64,000 bases of DNA from an uncultured Flavobacterium sp. (GCF_963422545.1 NZ_OY730254.1:62001-126000); one strand, 5' to 3'; numbered from the stretch's first letter, positions 52,914 to 62,572 are shown. Translations and numbers: made by a program. The notes: a model not told the origin generated them from the sequence alone.

Positions 52914-54701
52914 ATGAAAAGCAATTTACTTTCGAACATATTCAATCCAGCCGATTTACGCACACTTTCTGAGGCGCAACTTCCGCAAGTTGCTCAGGAA
53001 TTACGTCAATTTATTATCGATGTCGTTTCTGTAAAAGAAGGACATTTGGGTGCCAGTTTAGGCGTCGTTGAATTGACAATTGCTCTTCATTATGTTTTTA
53101 ATACTCCTGAAGATTTATTGGTTTGGGATGTTGGTCACCAAGCGTACGGACATAAAATCTTGACCGAAAGAAGAGAAATTTTCCATACTAACAGACAAAT
53201 TGGAGGCGTTTCGGGTTTCCCGAAAAGAAGCGAAAGTGTTTATGATACTTTTGGCGTAGGACATTCTTCTACTTCTATTTCGGCGGCATTAGGAATGGCA
53301 ATTGCTTCAAAATTAAAAGGAGATTTCAACAAACAACACATTGCCGTAATTGGTGATGCTTCTATTGCCTCCGGAATGGCTTTTGAAGGTTTAAATCATG
53401 CGGGCGTAACAGATGCAAATTTACTGGTTATTTTAAACGACAACGCCATTGGGATTGATCCGAGTGTTGGCGCTTTAAAAAAGTACTTAACCGCAGTTAA
53501 AAACGGGAAAAATCCAAAACAGAATAATATCATTAAATCTTTGAATTTTGATTATTCGGGACCAATTGACGGTCATGATATTCCGACTTTAATCAAAGAA
53601 TTAAATCGATTAAAAAAGATAAAAGGTCCTAAATTCCTTCATATTGTAACGACAAAAGGAAAAGGATTGCAACAAGCAGAAGAAAATCAGGTAAAATATC
53701 ATGCGCCTGGAAAATTTGATGCTTCTACGGGAGAAATCATTCTAAAATCAGAAGAAAATTTACCTCCAAAATTTCAGGATGTTTTTGGTTTAACCATTTT
53801 AGATTTAGCCCGAAAAAACGAAAAAATCATAGGAATCACTCCTGCAATGCCATCCGGAAGTTCTCTAAAATTTATGATGGATGAAATTCCGGAGCGTGCT
53901 TTTGATGTTGGAATTGCTGAACAACACGCCGTAACACTTGCAGCCGGAATGGCGACGCAAGGCATGATTGTGTATTGCAATATATATTCGACTTTTTTAC
54001 AGCGCGCTTACGATCAGGTTATTCATGATGTGGCACTGCAAAACTTACCTGTTATTTTTTGCTTAGATAGAGCTGGTTTAGTTGGCGAAGACGGCGCAAC
54101 GCATCATGGTGTTTTTGATATTGCTTATTTGCGCACTATTCCGAATATGATAATTCATGCGCCAATTAACGAAATTGCGTTGCAAAACATTTTATATACG
54201 GCTCAATTGGGCTTAAATCATCCAATCGCAATTCGATATCCGCGTGGTCGGGGCGTTTTACCAAACTGGGAAGTAGAAAATTTCGGACAATATGAAAAAA
54301 TTATTATAGGACAGGCTAGCCTATTAAAATCCGGAACAAAAACGGCTGTTTTATCAACCGGAACAATCGGAAATAATGTGAGATTGGCGATAGATGAACT
54401 GAGTAATCCTGAAACTATTGCGCATTATGATTTTTCATTCATTAAACCATTAGACATCAAATCATTACATGATATTTTTTCTTCTTTTGAAAGGATAATT
54501 ACTATTGAAGACGGAGCAATAAATGGGGGTTTTGGAAGTGCTATTTTAGAGTTTGCGGCGGTAAATAATTATAAAAACAGTATTGAAGTTTTGGGTATTC
54601 CTGACGTGTTTATTGAGCACGGAACGGTATCTCAATTACAACAATTGTGTAAAATTGACGTTAAAAGTTTGGTAAATCTTTTTTCAAACGCCACAAAATA
54701 A
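52914..54701 (+). CDS. dxs: 1-deoxy-D-xylulose-5-phosphate synthase
   Basis: First enzyme of the MEP isoprenoid pathway, also feeding thiamine and pyridoxal synthesis. It joins pyruvate and glyceraldehyde-3-phosphate with ThDP. The ThDP-binding motif GDASIASGMAFEGLNHAG...NDN is at about 145-180. Domain II has DVGIAEQHAVTLAAGMA, with the catalytic Glu, and RAGLVGEDGATHHGVFD. Domain III ends near 595. Full length. The next gene is 38 bases downstream and may be cotranscribed. Confidence 0.97.
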   Translation: MKSNLLSNIFNPADLRTLSEAQLPQVAQELRQFIIDVVSVKEGHLGASLGVVELTIALHYVFNTPEDLLVWDVGHQAYGHKILTERREIFHTNRQIGGVSGFPKRSESVYDTFGVGHSSTSISAALGMAIASKLKGDFNKQHIAVIGDASIASGMAFEGLNHAGVTDANLLVILNDNAIGIDPSVGALKKYLTAVKNGKNPKQNNIIKSLNFDYSGPIDGHDIPTLIKELNRLKKIKGPKFLHIVTTKGKGLQQAEENQVKYHAPGKFDASTGEIILKSEENLPPKFQDVFGLTILDLARKNEKIIGITPAMPSGSSLKFMMDEIPERAFDVGIAEQHAVTLAAGMATQGMIVYCNIYSTFLQRAYDQVIHDVALQNLPVIFCLDRAGLVGEDGATHHGVFDIAYLRTIPNMIIHAPINEIALQNILYTAQLGLNHPIAIRYPRGRGVLPNWEVENFGQYEKIIIGQASLLKSGTKTAVLSTGTIGNNVRLAIDELSNPETIAHYDFSFIKPLDIKSLHDIFSSFERIITIEDGAINGGFGSAILEFAAVNNYKNSIEVLGIPDVFIEHGTVSQLQQLCKIDVKSLVNLFSNATK

Positions 54702-54739
54702 TTATTTTGCACCACCAAAAAAAAATAAAAATCAACCTA

Positions 54740-55741
54740 ATGAAATTATTACGTTCTACCCTTTTGCTTCTGTTGCTTTTGTGTACTTCAAATAACTTTG
54801 CTCAAATTATACAAACGACTTTAGACCCGAATCAATTACCAAAACTGCCTTCGAACTGGACTAAAAAAAATCAATTGGGTTTTGACATTTCTGAAATTGC
54901 TTTTGTGAATTGGAGCGCCGGGGGAACAAGTTCTATTTCAGGCTTATTTAAAGGTGAATTTAACAGAACTTATCAAAAAGGAAATCATAAATGGGTAAAC
55001 GAACTTATCGTAAAATATGGTTTAAACAAGCAAGACGGTATCGAACTTCGTAAAACGGATGATGCGGTAATGCTGAACTCAACTTACGGTTTTAGAAAAG
55101 ATACGATCTCAAATTGGTATTACTCTGCCAAATACAATTTCAATACACAGTTTACAAACGGATATAATTACCCAAATAGGGATATCGCAATCTCTAAACC
55201 ATTTGCACCAGCTTATATCTTTCTGGGAGCCGGGGCTGAGAATTCAAACAAAAAGAAGAACAGAGTTTTTTATTTCTCTCCAATAACTTTAAAAACAACT
55301 TTGGTCCTAGATCAGAGTTTGGCTAATCAAGGATCTTTTGGTGTTAGAAAAGCGGTTTATGCGCCTGATCCTAACGATCCTAATTCTCAAATTTTAATCA
55401 AAGACGGACAAAAAGTAAAAGCTGAGTTTGGTATTTTGTTAACAGGATATACAAAAAGCGAGATTTACAAAAACGTCTTTTATGAAAACAGATTAAGCTT
55501 ATATACTGATTATCTAAATAAATTCGGGAATGTCGATGTTGATTATGATACTCGACTGGATCTTGTTGTTAATGCTTACGTAAAAGCAAACATTGGCGTT
55601 CATTTAGTTTATGACGACGACATTAAAACCAAAAAAGATGTTATTGATCCTACTACAGGAGCAAAATCGCAAGTTAATGACGGGCCAAGAGCACAATTAC
55701 GTCAAGTACTTGGTGTTGGTTTAGTTTATGCTTTTCAATAG
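54740..55741 (+). CDS. DUF3078 outer membrane/secreted protein
   Basis: The preferred start MKLLRSTLLLLLLLCTSNNF gives a clean signal peptide ending FAQ; an ATG 11 codons earlier adds a charged stretch. The mature 310 residues are beta-rich with alternating aromatic strands (WVNELIVKYGLNKQ, FYENRLSLYTDYLNKFG, VLGVGLVYAFQ), the DUF3078 pattern. It is probably an outer-membrane barrel of unknown role. Gene order dxs-DUF3078 is often seen in flavobacteria. Confidence 0.85.
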   Translation: MKLLRSTLLLLLLLCTSNNFAQIIQTTLDPNQLPKLPSNWTKKNQLGFDISEIAFVNWSAGGTSSISGLFKGEFNRTYQKGNHKWVNELIVKYGLNKQDGIELRKTDDAVMLNSTYGFRKDTISNWYYSAKYNFNTQFTNGYNYPNRDIAISKPFAPAYIFLGAGAENSNKKKNRVFYFSPITLKTTLVLDQSLANQGSFGVRKAVYAPDPNDPNSQILIKDGQKVKAEFGILLTGYTKSEIYKNVFYENRLSLYTDYLNKFGNVDVDYDTRLDLVVNAYVKANIGVHLVYDDDIKTKKDVIDPTTGAKSQVNDGPRAQLRQVLGVGLVYAFQ

Positions 55742-55772
55742 TAAAGATCTTAATTCTCGATAGTGAGAAAAT

Positions 55773-55814
55773 AAAAATACCCCATAAAAAGATTAATTTT
55801 TATGGGGTATTTTT
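55773..55814. terminator. Bidirectional terminator
   Basis: aaaaataccccataaaaa pairs perfectly with tttttatggggtattttt, T/A flanked, between convergent DUF3078 and dgt genes. Confidence 0.93.
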
Positions 55815-55842
55815 ATTTTGGATCAAACTAAGATATAGCTAT

Positions 55843-57189
55843 TTAACTCTTTTTGCGGCCTTGAATAGTTTCATATAATTCTAACGCATTTCCATCTGTT
55901 AAAAGTGAAACATAATGACAAATATGAAGCAGACGCTCATATAAATTTCCTTTATCTAAATGATGTTTCTCCGGAAGCATTTTCAATATCAATTTATCAT
56001 AGTTTGAAGCAGTTCCGTCAAATTTATTATTGAATGCTGTGATAAATTTATCCAGCAAAGTTTGAATGATTTGGTAACCCACAATTTCTTTCTCGATAAC
56101 TTCACGGCTCTGATAAATTTTATCAACACTTAGCTTGATAATATCATTCATCTGAGCCTTGTATTTACTTTTGTCAGTTAAGGCAAAAGGGAAATTTCCG
56201 GCCAGAATTGCTTCTTCATTTTCTACAAAAACATCAACAGCATCATTAATCAAAGCGCCAATTGCTAAAGCTCTCAAATAACTTATTCTGTCTTCTTTAG
56301 TTTCTAACAATTTATATTTAGAAACACCAATATTGTCTTTTACTAATTTGATTAAGTATTCTAAAGCATAATCTTCAGAAACCAGACCTAAATTTATTCC
56401 GTCTTCAAAATCTATAATAGTGTAGCAAATATCATCTGCAGCTTCAACTAAATAAGCCAAAGGATGTCTTTCAAAACCAATATCACCATCAGTTTTATTG
56501 GCGATCATTCCCATATCTTCGGCCACTTCTTCAAAGAATGTTTTATCAGTCTGGAAGAAACCGTATTTTTTATCAGCAATATTATTCGTTGGTTTTTTCG
56601 GAAGACTTTCTTTCGGATATTTCATAAAAGCACCTAATGTTGCGTACGAGATTCTAAGTCCGCCTTCAATTCCCGGACGGCTTGCCGTTAGTACCGAAAA
56701 ACCATTGGCATTTCCTTCAAAATCAATTAAATCCTGCCATTGTTTTGCTGTTAATTTATCTTTGAATTTTAATCCTTTTCCGGTAGAAAAATATTCTCCA
56801 ATTGCTTTTTCTCCAGAATGTCCAAAAGGCGGATTCCCGATATCGTGCGCTAATGAAGCTGCTGCCACAATTGCCCCAAAATCGTTCATGTGATAACCGT
56901 GAATTTCTTTTAAATAAGGATATTTTTCAATGATTTTTTTACCTACCAAACGCCCTAAAGATCTTCCTACTACCGAAACTTCTAAACTGTGCGTTAATCT
57001 GGTATGTACGAAATCTGTTTTAGAAAGCGGAATTACCTGGGTTTTATCCTGCAGAGAACGGAATGCAGCCGAGAAAATAATTCGGTCGTAATCGACTTCA
57101 AAACCTAATCGTGTATCATCTTGTTCTACACGTAATCTTTTGCTTGTATCTCCCTGACGTTTTAATGATAAAAGTTGTTCCCAGTTCAT
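55843..57189 (-). CDS. dgt: Deoxyguanosinetriphosphate triphosphohydrolase (dGTPase)
   Basis: HD-domain enzyme that hydrolyses dGTP to deoxyguanosine and triphosphate, tuning dNTP pools. The HD metal site is visible: HTRLTHSLEVS, then LAHDIGNPPFGHSGEKA with the His-Asp pair, and a later Asp in YLVEAADDICYTIID. 448 residues, typical of the bacterial dGTPase type. It stands alone. Confidence 0.94.
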   Translation of the reverse strand: MNWEQLLSLKRQGDTSKRLRVEQDDTRLGFEVDYDRIIFSAAFRSLQDKTQVIPLSKTDFVHTRLTHSLEVSVVGRSLGRLVGKKIIEKYPYLKEIHGYHMNDFGAIVAAASLAHDIGNPPFGHSGEKAIGEYFSTGKGLKFKDKLTAKQWQDLIDFEGNANGFSVLTASRPGIEGGLRISYATLGAFMKYPKESLPKKPTNNIADKKYGFFQTDKTFFEEVAEDMGMIANKTDGDIGFERHPLAYLVEAADDICYTIIDFEDGINLGLVSEDYALEYLIKLVKDNIGVSKYKLLETKEDRISYLRALAIGALINDAVDVFVENEEAILAGNFPFALTDKSKYKAQMNDIIKLSVDKIYQSREVIEKEIVGYQIIQTLLDKFITAFNNKFDGTASNYDKLILKMLPEKHHLDKGNLYERLLHICHYVSLLTDGNALELYETIQGRKKS

Positions 57190-57335
57190 TTTGATTTTAG
57201 ATTGTAGATTAACGATTTTAGATTTATGATCTAAATCGATGATTAAGATTTCAAAAATACATTTTATTTTAGGATAATCATTGAATAAAAATATGCTGCA
57301 GATTAATTTGATTTAAAAGATTATATGTTTTGTTT

Positions 57336-57407
57336 GCCACGAATTTCACGAATTTTCACGAACTAATTTAAGCACAATAATTAGTGTTAATTAGTGAAAT
57401 TCGTGGC
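57336..57407. repeat. GCCACGAATT hairpin repeat near the Lrp gene end
   Basis: gccacgaatttcacgaattt on the left, aaattcgtggc on the right, ending in a run of A (T on the minus strand). It may also terminate the minus-strand Lrp gene. The rest of 57190-57415 shows nothing clear. Confidence 0.75.
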
Positions 57408-57415
57408 AAAAAAAA

Positions 57416-57877
57416 CTAAAACTCCAGCGCCGTGCTGTGTTTAATTTCTCCCATTACAAAAATACTGTTTGTATTTCCAATGTTTTCAATGGTTGAGAGT
57501 TTATTCATTACAAAATCCTGATAACTAGCCATATCCTGAACCAGAATTTTTAGCATAAAATCATAATCGCCGGCAATATTATAACATTCTATAATTTCAG
57601 GAAGCGCTACAATATCTTTTACAAAATTACTTCCCACATTTTTGGCGTGTTCTTTTAAACGGACATTACAGAAAACCGTCATTCCACGATTCATTTTTTT
57701 TCTGTCGAGCAATGCCACATACTTTGTTATAAATCCGTCTCTTTCTAATCTTTTTATACGTTCGTAAACAGGCGTAACGGTCAGAAATAATTTACTTGCA
57801 AGGTCTTTTGTGTTGATATTTGAGTTTTCCTGAAGGTGTTTCAGGATCAGTAAATCGGTTTTATCGAGGTTTTCCAT
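57416..57877 (-). CDS. Lrp/AsnC family transcriptional regulator
   Basis: N-terminal helix-turn-helix (DLLILKHLQENSNINTKDLA, VTPVYERIKRLE) and C-terminal RAM ligand-binding domain (ECYNIAGDYDFMLKILVQDM). 153 residues, normal. It is divergent from metE, and a palindrome TTCAGTA-N5-TACTGAA lies at the metE start. It probably controls metE, and perhaps itself, in response to an amino acid such as methionine. That ligand is inferred from position. Confidence 0.92.
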   Translation of the reverse strand: MENLDKTDLLILKHLQENSNINTKDLASKLFLTVTPVYERIKRLERDGFITKYVALLDRKKMNRGMTVFCNVRLKEHAKNVGSNFVKDIVALPEIIECYNIAGDYDFMLKILVQDMASYQDFVMNKLSTIENIGNTNSIFVMGEIKHSTALEF

Positions 57878-58001
57878 AGTTTTTTTTACGGCTAAAGGTT
57901 CGTTTAAAAGATATTCACAGTAATTAAATCTTTAAAAATAGTATTTAAAAACACATTTTACTGAAATAAGCTTCAAATATAAGTTATAAAATCTAATACA
58001 A

Positions 58002-58009
58002 TAAATTTG
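58002..58009 (+). promoter_or_regulatory. -7 element of the metE promoter
   Basis: TAAATTTG, matching TAnnTTTG, 26 bases upstream of the metE ATG and directly followed by the palindromic operator. Confidence 0.6.
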
Positions 58010-58028
58010 TTCAGTAAAAAATACTGAA
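58010..58028. promoter_or_regulatory. Palindromic operator TTCAGTA-N5-TACTGAA before metE
   Basis: Perfect 7-bp arms, ttcagta at 58010-58016 and tactgaa at 58022-58028, with an A5 centre. A second TACTGAA half-site is at 57959-57965, 63 bases away (six turns). The operator starts right after the -7 box and covers the expected transcription start, so binding should block metE. Confidence 0.65.
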
Positions 58029-58035
58029 TCAAAAA

Positions 58036-60360
58036 ATGAAAACAAATAACTTAGGTTACCCAAGAATTGGCAGCAACAGAGAACTTAAAAAAGCATCTGA
58101 ATTGTATTGGGCAGGAAAAATTTCTGCTGATGAACTTATTGATGCCGGAAAAGAAATTCGTATCAAAAACTGGCATTTACAATCACAAGCCGGAGTAGAT
58201 TTGATTCCGTCAAATGATTTTTCTTTTTATGATCAGGTTTTAGATTTGACTTTGACTGTTGGCGCAATTCCGCAGCGTTACCACGAACTGGCAAAAACAA
58301 ATTCATCTCTTGATTTGTATTTTGCAATGGCAAGAGGTGCGCAAAAAGACGGTCAGGATGTTGTAGCGATGGAAATGACAAAATGGTTTGATACCAACTA
58401 TCATTACATTGTTCCTGAGTTTACTAAAAACCAAAAATTCGAATTGTTTTCAGAAAAAATAATCAACGAATTTAAAGAAGCAAATGCTTTGGGAATTACC
58501 ACAAAACCAGTTTTAATTGGTCCAATTTCATATTTGCTTTTAGGAAAAGAAAAAGAAGAAGGTTTTAACCGAATTGATCTTATTGACGCTTTATTGCCTG
58601 TTTACTTCGAAATTTTCGAAAAACTGCAAGCCGAAAATGCAGCATATATTCAGCTTGACGAACCTTTCCTGGCTTTAAATTTGACTGATAAAGAAAGAAA
58701 TACGTTTACACAAGTTTATAACGAAATCAACATTCGTTTCCCTAAACTTAAAATCATTTTAGCAAATTATTTTGACTGTTTTGGCGAAAATCTTCAAACA
58801 GCTTTGGCTTTGCCTGTTGATACACTTCATTTAGATTTAGTTCGCTGCCCGCTTCAATTAGATGATATTTTGGCATCCGGAAAACTGGCTTCAAACGTAA
58901 ATCTTTCATTGGGAGTTGTTGACGGAAGAAATATCTGGAAAAATGATTTTAAAAAATCTTTAGAATTAATCAAAAAAGCAACTGATGCTTTGGGCGAAAA
59001 CAGAATTTTAGTTGCTCCGTCTTGTTCTTTAATTCACAGTCCGTGCGATTTAGATTTAGAAACAAACGATCAGACTCTTACGCCGGAAATTAAACAATGG
59101 CTGGCTTTTGCAAAACAAAAAATCAACGAAATTGTACTTTTAAAACAATACGCTTCTGGTGAGGTTGATGTTAAAAATTCGGTTGATTATGAAAGAAATG
59201 TAATCGCAAACGACAATCGTAAAACTTCAAAATTAATCCATAATAATGACGTTAAAGCGCGTGTTGCCGGAATCACTGCTTCTGATGATAAACGTAAAAG
59301 TACTTTTGCAACAAGAAGAAAAAGTCAGATTGAAGCTTTAAATCTGCCTTTATTCCCTACAACTACAATTGGATCTTTTCCTCAAACAGCTGAAGTGAGA
59401 AGCTGGAGAGCGAAATTTAAAAAAGGCGAATTAACTACGGAACAATACAACGATTTAATCGAAAAAGAAACCGAAGCTACGATTCGTTTTCAGGAAGAAA
59501 CGGGAATTGATGTTCTGGTTCACGGAGAATTTGAACGCAATGATATGGTGGAATATTTTGGTGAGCAATTATCCGGTTTTACTTTTACTAAAAATGGCTG
59601 GGTTCAGAGTTACGGAAGCCGTTGTGTGAAACCTCCGGTTATTTATGGCGACGTTTCAAGACCAAACCCAATGACTGTAAAATGGTCAAAATATGCACAA
59701 TCTTTGACTCCAAAATGGGTAAAAGGAATGCTTACCGGACCTGTAACTATTTTGCAATGGTCGTTTGTACGTAACGATCAGCCGCGTTCTGAAACTTGTA
59801 CGCAAATTGCTTTGGCGATTCGTGATGAAGTTGTTGATCTGGAGAAAGCGGGAATCAAAATTATTCAGATTGATGAACCTGCAATTCGCGAAGGTTTGCC
59901 GTTGAGAAAAGAAGAATGGGCAAATTATCTGGATTGGGCTGTAAAAGCTTTTAGAATTTCGGCAAGTGGCGTAAACGACGATACGCAAATTCATACACAC
60001 ATGTGTTACAGCGAATTTAACGATATCATTCAGAATATTGCCGATATGGATGCTGATGTTATTACAATTGAATGCTCGCGTTCGCAAATGGAGCTTTTAG
60101 ATGCTTTTGCGAACTTTAAATATCCAAACGAAATTGGTCCCGGAGTTTATGATATTCACTCGCCACGTGTGCCTTCGAGTGCCGAAATGGTTCGTTTGTT
60201 AGAAAAAGCTTCGGCGGTTATTCCGGTAGATCAATTATGGGTAAATCCTGATTGTGGTTTAAAAACCCGTCATTGGGATGAAACTAAAAAAGCTTTAATC
60301 GAAATGGTTGCTGCGGCTCAGGAAATGAGAACTGCGGTTGAAAATCCATTAAGTTTATAA
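58036..60360 (+). CDS. metE: Cobalamin-independent methionine synthase MetE
   Basis: Transfers methyl from 5-methyltetrahydropteroyl-triglutamate to homocysteine. MKTNNLGYPRIGSNRELKKA is the conserved N-terminus. Two barrel halves: the first to about residue 400, the second from about 430 (FPTTTIGSFPQTAEVRSWR). The zinc ligands in the second half are His and Cys in IHTHMCYSEF and Cys in VNPDCGLKTR, plus a Glu in ITIECSRSQME. 774 residues, full length. Divergent Lrp regulator upstream. Confidence 0.97.
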   Translation: MKTNNLGYPRIGSNRELKKASELYWAGKISADELIDAGKEIRIKNWHLQSQAGVDLIPSNDFSFYDQVLDLTLTVGAIPQRYHELAKTNSSLDLYFAMARGAQKDGQDVVAMEMTKWFDTNYHYIVPEFTKNQKFELFSEKIINEFKEANALGITTKPVLIGPISYLLLGKEKEEGFNRIDLIDALLPVYFEIFEKLQAENAAYIQLDEPFLALNLTDKERNTFTQVYNEINIRFPKLKIILANYFDCFGENLQTALALPVDTLHLDLVRCPLQLDDILASGKLASNVNLSLGVVDGRNIWKNDFKKSLELIKKATDALGENRILVAPSCSLIHSPCDLDLETNDQTLTPEIKQWLAFAKQKINEIVLLKQYASGEVDVKNSVDYERNVIANDNRKTSKLIHNNDVKARVAGITASDDKRKSTFATRRKSQIEALNLPLFPTTTIGSFPQTAEVRSWRAKFKKGELTTEQYNDLIEKETEATIRFQEETGIDVLVHGEFERNDMVEYFGEQLSGFTFTKNGWVQSYGSRCVKPPVIYGDVSRPNPMTVKWSKYAQSLTPKWVKGMLTGPVTILQWSFVRNDQPRSETCTQIALAIRDEVVDLEKAGIKIIQIDEPAIREGLPLRKEEWANYLDWAVKAFRISASGVNDDTQIHTHMCYSEFNDIIQNIADMDADVITIECSRSQMELLDAFANFKYPNEIGPGVYDIHSPRVPSSAEMVRLLEKASAVIPVDQLWVNPDCGLKTRHWDETKKALIEMVAAAQEMRTAVENPLSL

Positions 60361-60390
60361 TTTTTATATCACTGTACTAAGTTTTTTTTC

Positions 60391-60468
60391 GCCACAGATT
60401 TTACTGATTCGCACAGATTTTATATTGTATTGTTACAGAAATCTGTGAAAATCTTTTTAATCTGTGGC
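60391..60468. repeat. GCCACAGATT hairpin repeat after metE
   Basis: gccacagattttactgattc on the left, aatctgtggc on the right, preceded by a T-run. It may act as the metE terminator. Similar in layout to the GCCACGAATT hairpins. Confidence 0.7.
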
Positions 60469-60580
60469 TAAATTTTATCGCTTTGGTATTAATCATGAGC
60501 AGTCACAATTTTTTATTTAATTATATTTTTGTTTTTTTAGTGTCAACAAGTGAAGTCGTGAATCTGTAGTTATGATTTAG

Positions 60581-60639
60581 TTTCGGCTTCATTTTGTTGG
60601 CATTTTGTGTTTGAATGATTATTTTTTTGAAGCCGAAAG
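60581..60639. repeat. Inverted repeat tttcggcttca / tgaagccgaaa
   Basis: 11-bp arms (60581-60591 and 60629-60639) with a 37-base loop, downstream of the truncated glycine-rich gene. The 60361-60661 gap otherwise holds only the GCCACAGATT hairpin. It could be a terminator or the scar of a lost element. Confidence 0.4.
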
Positions 60640-60661
60640 TTTCTATTTATTGTAATCGCTT

Positions 60662-61318
60662 TTATAATTTGTCTTTAGACTTTATACTTGTCCGAAAAAT
60701 TGTATTTTTGTTTAAGGCTGTACCTGCGTTTCCGGGACCATTACCTAAAAGCAAACTTGAAATAGAGGCACCTCCTGCTCCACCGGCATTACCACCATTA
60801 CCACCGGCACCAGAAGAAAGCAAGAGAGATATGAGCGATGAACTTCCGGCTCCTCCATTTCCACCTGCAAAACGTACGGTTCCTGCAGATGCTCCAACTG
60901 TACCTCCATTTGCTCCGGCTGGAGTTGTTCCTAAATTTGCTCCTCCACCAGAACCTCCTGCTGCCAGAATAGAAGTTTGAAATCCAGTGATGGTAGAACT
61001 GCCGCCCGCTGCGCCATTGGCTCCATTAGTTCCGGGTGTTTGGCCTGCAACAACAACATTTAGAGTTGTCGAAGGTGTAACCGAAATTGGTGCACTTGCA
61101 AAAGCACCACCACCGCCACCAGCCGCACCTCTTCCAAAAAGTAATCCGGCTCCGGCGGCTCCTCCACCAGCGCCTCCTCCGCCCCAAGCCTGGACAGAAA
61201 GACTAGTTACGCCAGCCGGAACAGTAAATGTACCATTGGCATTAAATGTTTGGGTCGTAGACTGCGACCACGAAAAAACACTAATAAAAACGAGTAATAA
61301 AGATAATTTTACTTTCAT
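60662..61318 (-). CDS. Glycine-rich secreted protein, probably truncated
   Basis: 218 residues. Signal peptide MKVKLSLLLVFISVFSWSQ, then STTQTFNANGTFTVPAGVTS and about 140 residues of Gly/Ala/Ser-rich low-complexity sequence (GGGGAGGGAAGAG, GANGAAGGSS). In related flavobacterial proteins this head is the start of a long adhesin ending in a T9SS sorting domain. Here it stops in ALNKNTIFRTSIKSKDKL with no such domain and no continuation in the sequence after it. Probably a truncated or remnant gene. Confidence 0.7.
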   Translation of the reverse strand: MKVKLSLLLVFISVFSWSQSTTQTFNANGTFTVPAGVTSLSVQAWGGGGAGGGAAGAGLLFGRGAAGGGGGAFASAPISVTPSTTLNVVVAGQTPGTNGANGAAGGSSTITGFQTSILAAGGSGGGANLGTTPAGANGGTVGASAGTVRFAGGNGGAGSSSLISLLLSSGAGGNGGNAGGAGGASISSLLLGNGPGNAGTALNKNTIFRTSIKSKDKL

Positions 61319-61802
61319 AATAATTAAATTTTAAAAATGAAAAATCAGTAAACTTTCAAGTAAACATTTTGATAAAAAAATATACGGGGAGAAGATTGAA
61401 AATTAGATTAGCAGAATATTTTGGTAGAATTACAAAACATAAAACGCTAATAAAGAGGTATTTAAAAAACTTGATAAATAAAATTAACAAAAAAATTCTT
61501 AAAACTAATTGTGATTAGCTCATATTATTATGTAGTATGACGGATAAATACTTGGTTTCATCAGATATTTAACACATTAAACACCAATGTCTTGCATTTA
61601 GGCTTTTTAACAAATATAAAATATTGATTATTAATAACTTACAAAACCAACTCCATGCTCCAAAATGCTTAAAAACGTCTATTAAATAAAAAAGGCGTGA
61701 ACATTTTACTAAATAAGTAAAATGTTCACGCCTTTTGAGACTTAAATTTGTAACCAGATCAGTTAATGTATTATATAAATTTATTTTAAATGAAAAAGGT
61801 CT
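61319..61802. other. 484-base intergenic region
   Basis: AT-rich gap between the divergent-lying 5' end of the glycine-rich gene and the 3' end of the amidotransferase gene. Apart from a strong hairpin at 61690-61736 (reported separately), I see no open frame longer than a dozen codons and no repeat in it. Confidence 0.7.
61690..61736 (-). terminator. Strong hairpin terminator for the amidotransferase gene
   Basis: Perfect 21-bp stem beginning aaaaggcgtgaacattttac at 61690, complement at 61716-61736, loop aaata. On the minus strand it ends in a T-run, so it fits termination of the 61803-62510 gene. Confidence 0.9.
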
Positions 61803-62510
61803 TTAATTGTGTGCGTCTATAAGTAAGTGATCTAAAAACCCAAACATTATTTCATTATTCTGTTTTAGAAATTGAGTTGTCTGTAAAATAGTTTCTAAAG
61901 ACTGAATGTATTTATCTTCAATTAACTCATCTTGTCCGGCAATTGCCATATCGCGCATCGTTTCCCGCGTAACTTCAAAATGAAACTGCAAGCCTAAAAC
62001 ACGGTCTTTATACAAAAAGCCCTGATTTGCACATCCTGCTGATTGAAATAACCGAATAGCATTTTCAGGAATAGTGAAGGTTTCTCCGTGCCAGTGGAAT
62101 ACATCTAAAATAGTTGGGACATTTTTTAAGATAGATAATTGGGGTGCCACAGCTTCAACCGGAAGCCATCCAATTTCTTTGTCTTTGTTTATAGAAACAG
62201 TTCCGCCTAAAACGCTCGAAATTAATTGTGCTCCTAAACAAATCCCAATTACTTTCTTATTAGCATTGATGGCTTCTTTTATAAATCTTTTTTCGGCTTT
62301 AAGCCAAGGAAAATCAATTTCATCATAAATACTCATTTCACCGCCCATGACTATCAAAACATCAATTTTATCTAAATCAGGAAGTTTTTCATCATTGTAT
62401 AAATGGGTGTAAGTAAGATTATGATTGTATTTTGAAATCCATTCTTCCATACAGCCTAAACCTTCAAAAGCAACATGCTGTAAACAATGAATATTTAATT
62501 TCTCTGACAT
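61803..62510 (-). CDS. Class I glutamine amidotransferase (GMP synthase-like)
   Basis: 235 residues of the GATase1 fold. The nucleophilic Cys is in IGICLGAQLISSVLGG, and the catalytic His is in LGLQFHFEVT. A family-typical VLIVMGGEMSIYD is near the N-terminus. No synthetase domain is attached. Relatives hydrolyse glutamine or gamma-glutamyl bonds; the partner or substrate here is unknown. Confidence 0.88.
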   Translation of the reverse strand: MSEKLNIHCLQHVAFEGLGCMEEWISKYNHNLTYTHLYNDEKLPDLDKIDVLIVMGGEMSIYDEIDFPWLKAEKRFIKEAINANKKVIGICLGAQLISSVLGGTVSINKDKEIGWLPVEAVAPQLSILKNVPTILDVFHWHGETFTIPENAIRLFQSAGCANQGFLYKDRVLGLQFHFEVTRETMRDMAIAGQDELIEDKYIQSLETILQTTQFLKQNNEIMFGFLDHLLIDAHN

Positions 62511-62544
62511 AATTAATAAATAGTTTGATTCTCAAAAATACAAA

Positions 62545-62572
62545 AAAAGCATCCGCCGCGGCGAATGCTTTT
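62545..62572 (-). terminator. Intrinsic terminator of the outer-membrane protein gene
   Basis: aaaagcatccgccg pairs with cggcgaatgctttt with one mismatch, 24 bases past the stop. It resembles the 3299 palindrome in its ccgcgg centre. Confidence 0.85.

Noticed and set aside
60615..61334. Plus-strand proline-rich ORFs
   Set aside because: They are the complement of the glycine-rich protein; the Pro/Ala-rich composition comes from Gly/Ala codons on the other strand, and no signal peptide is present.
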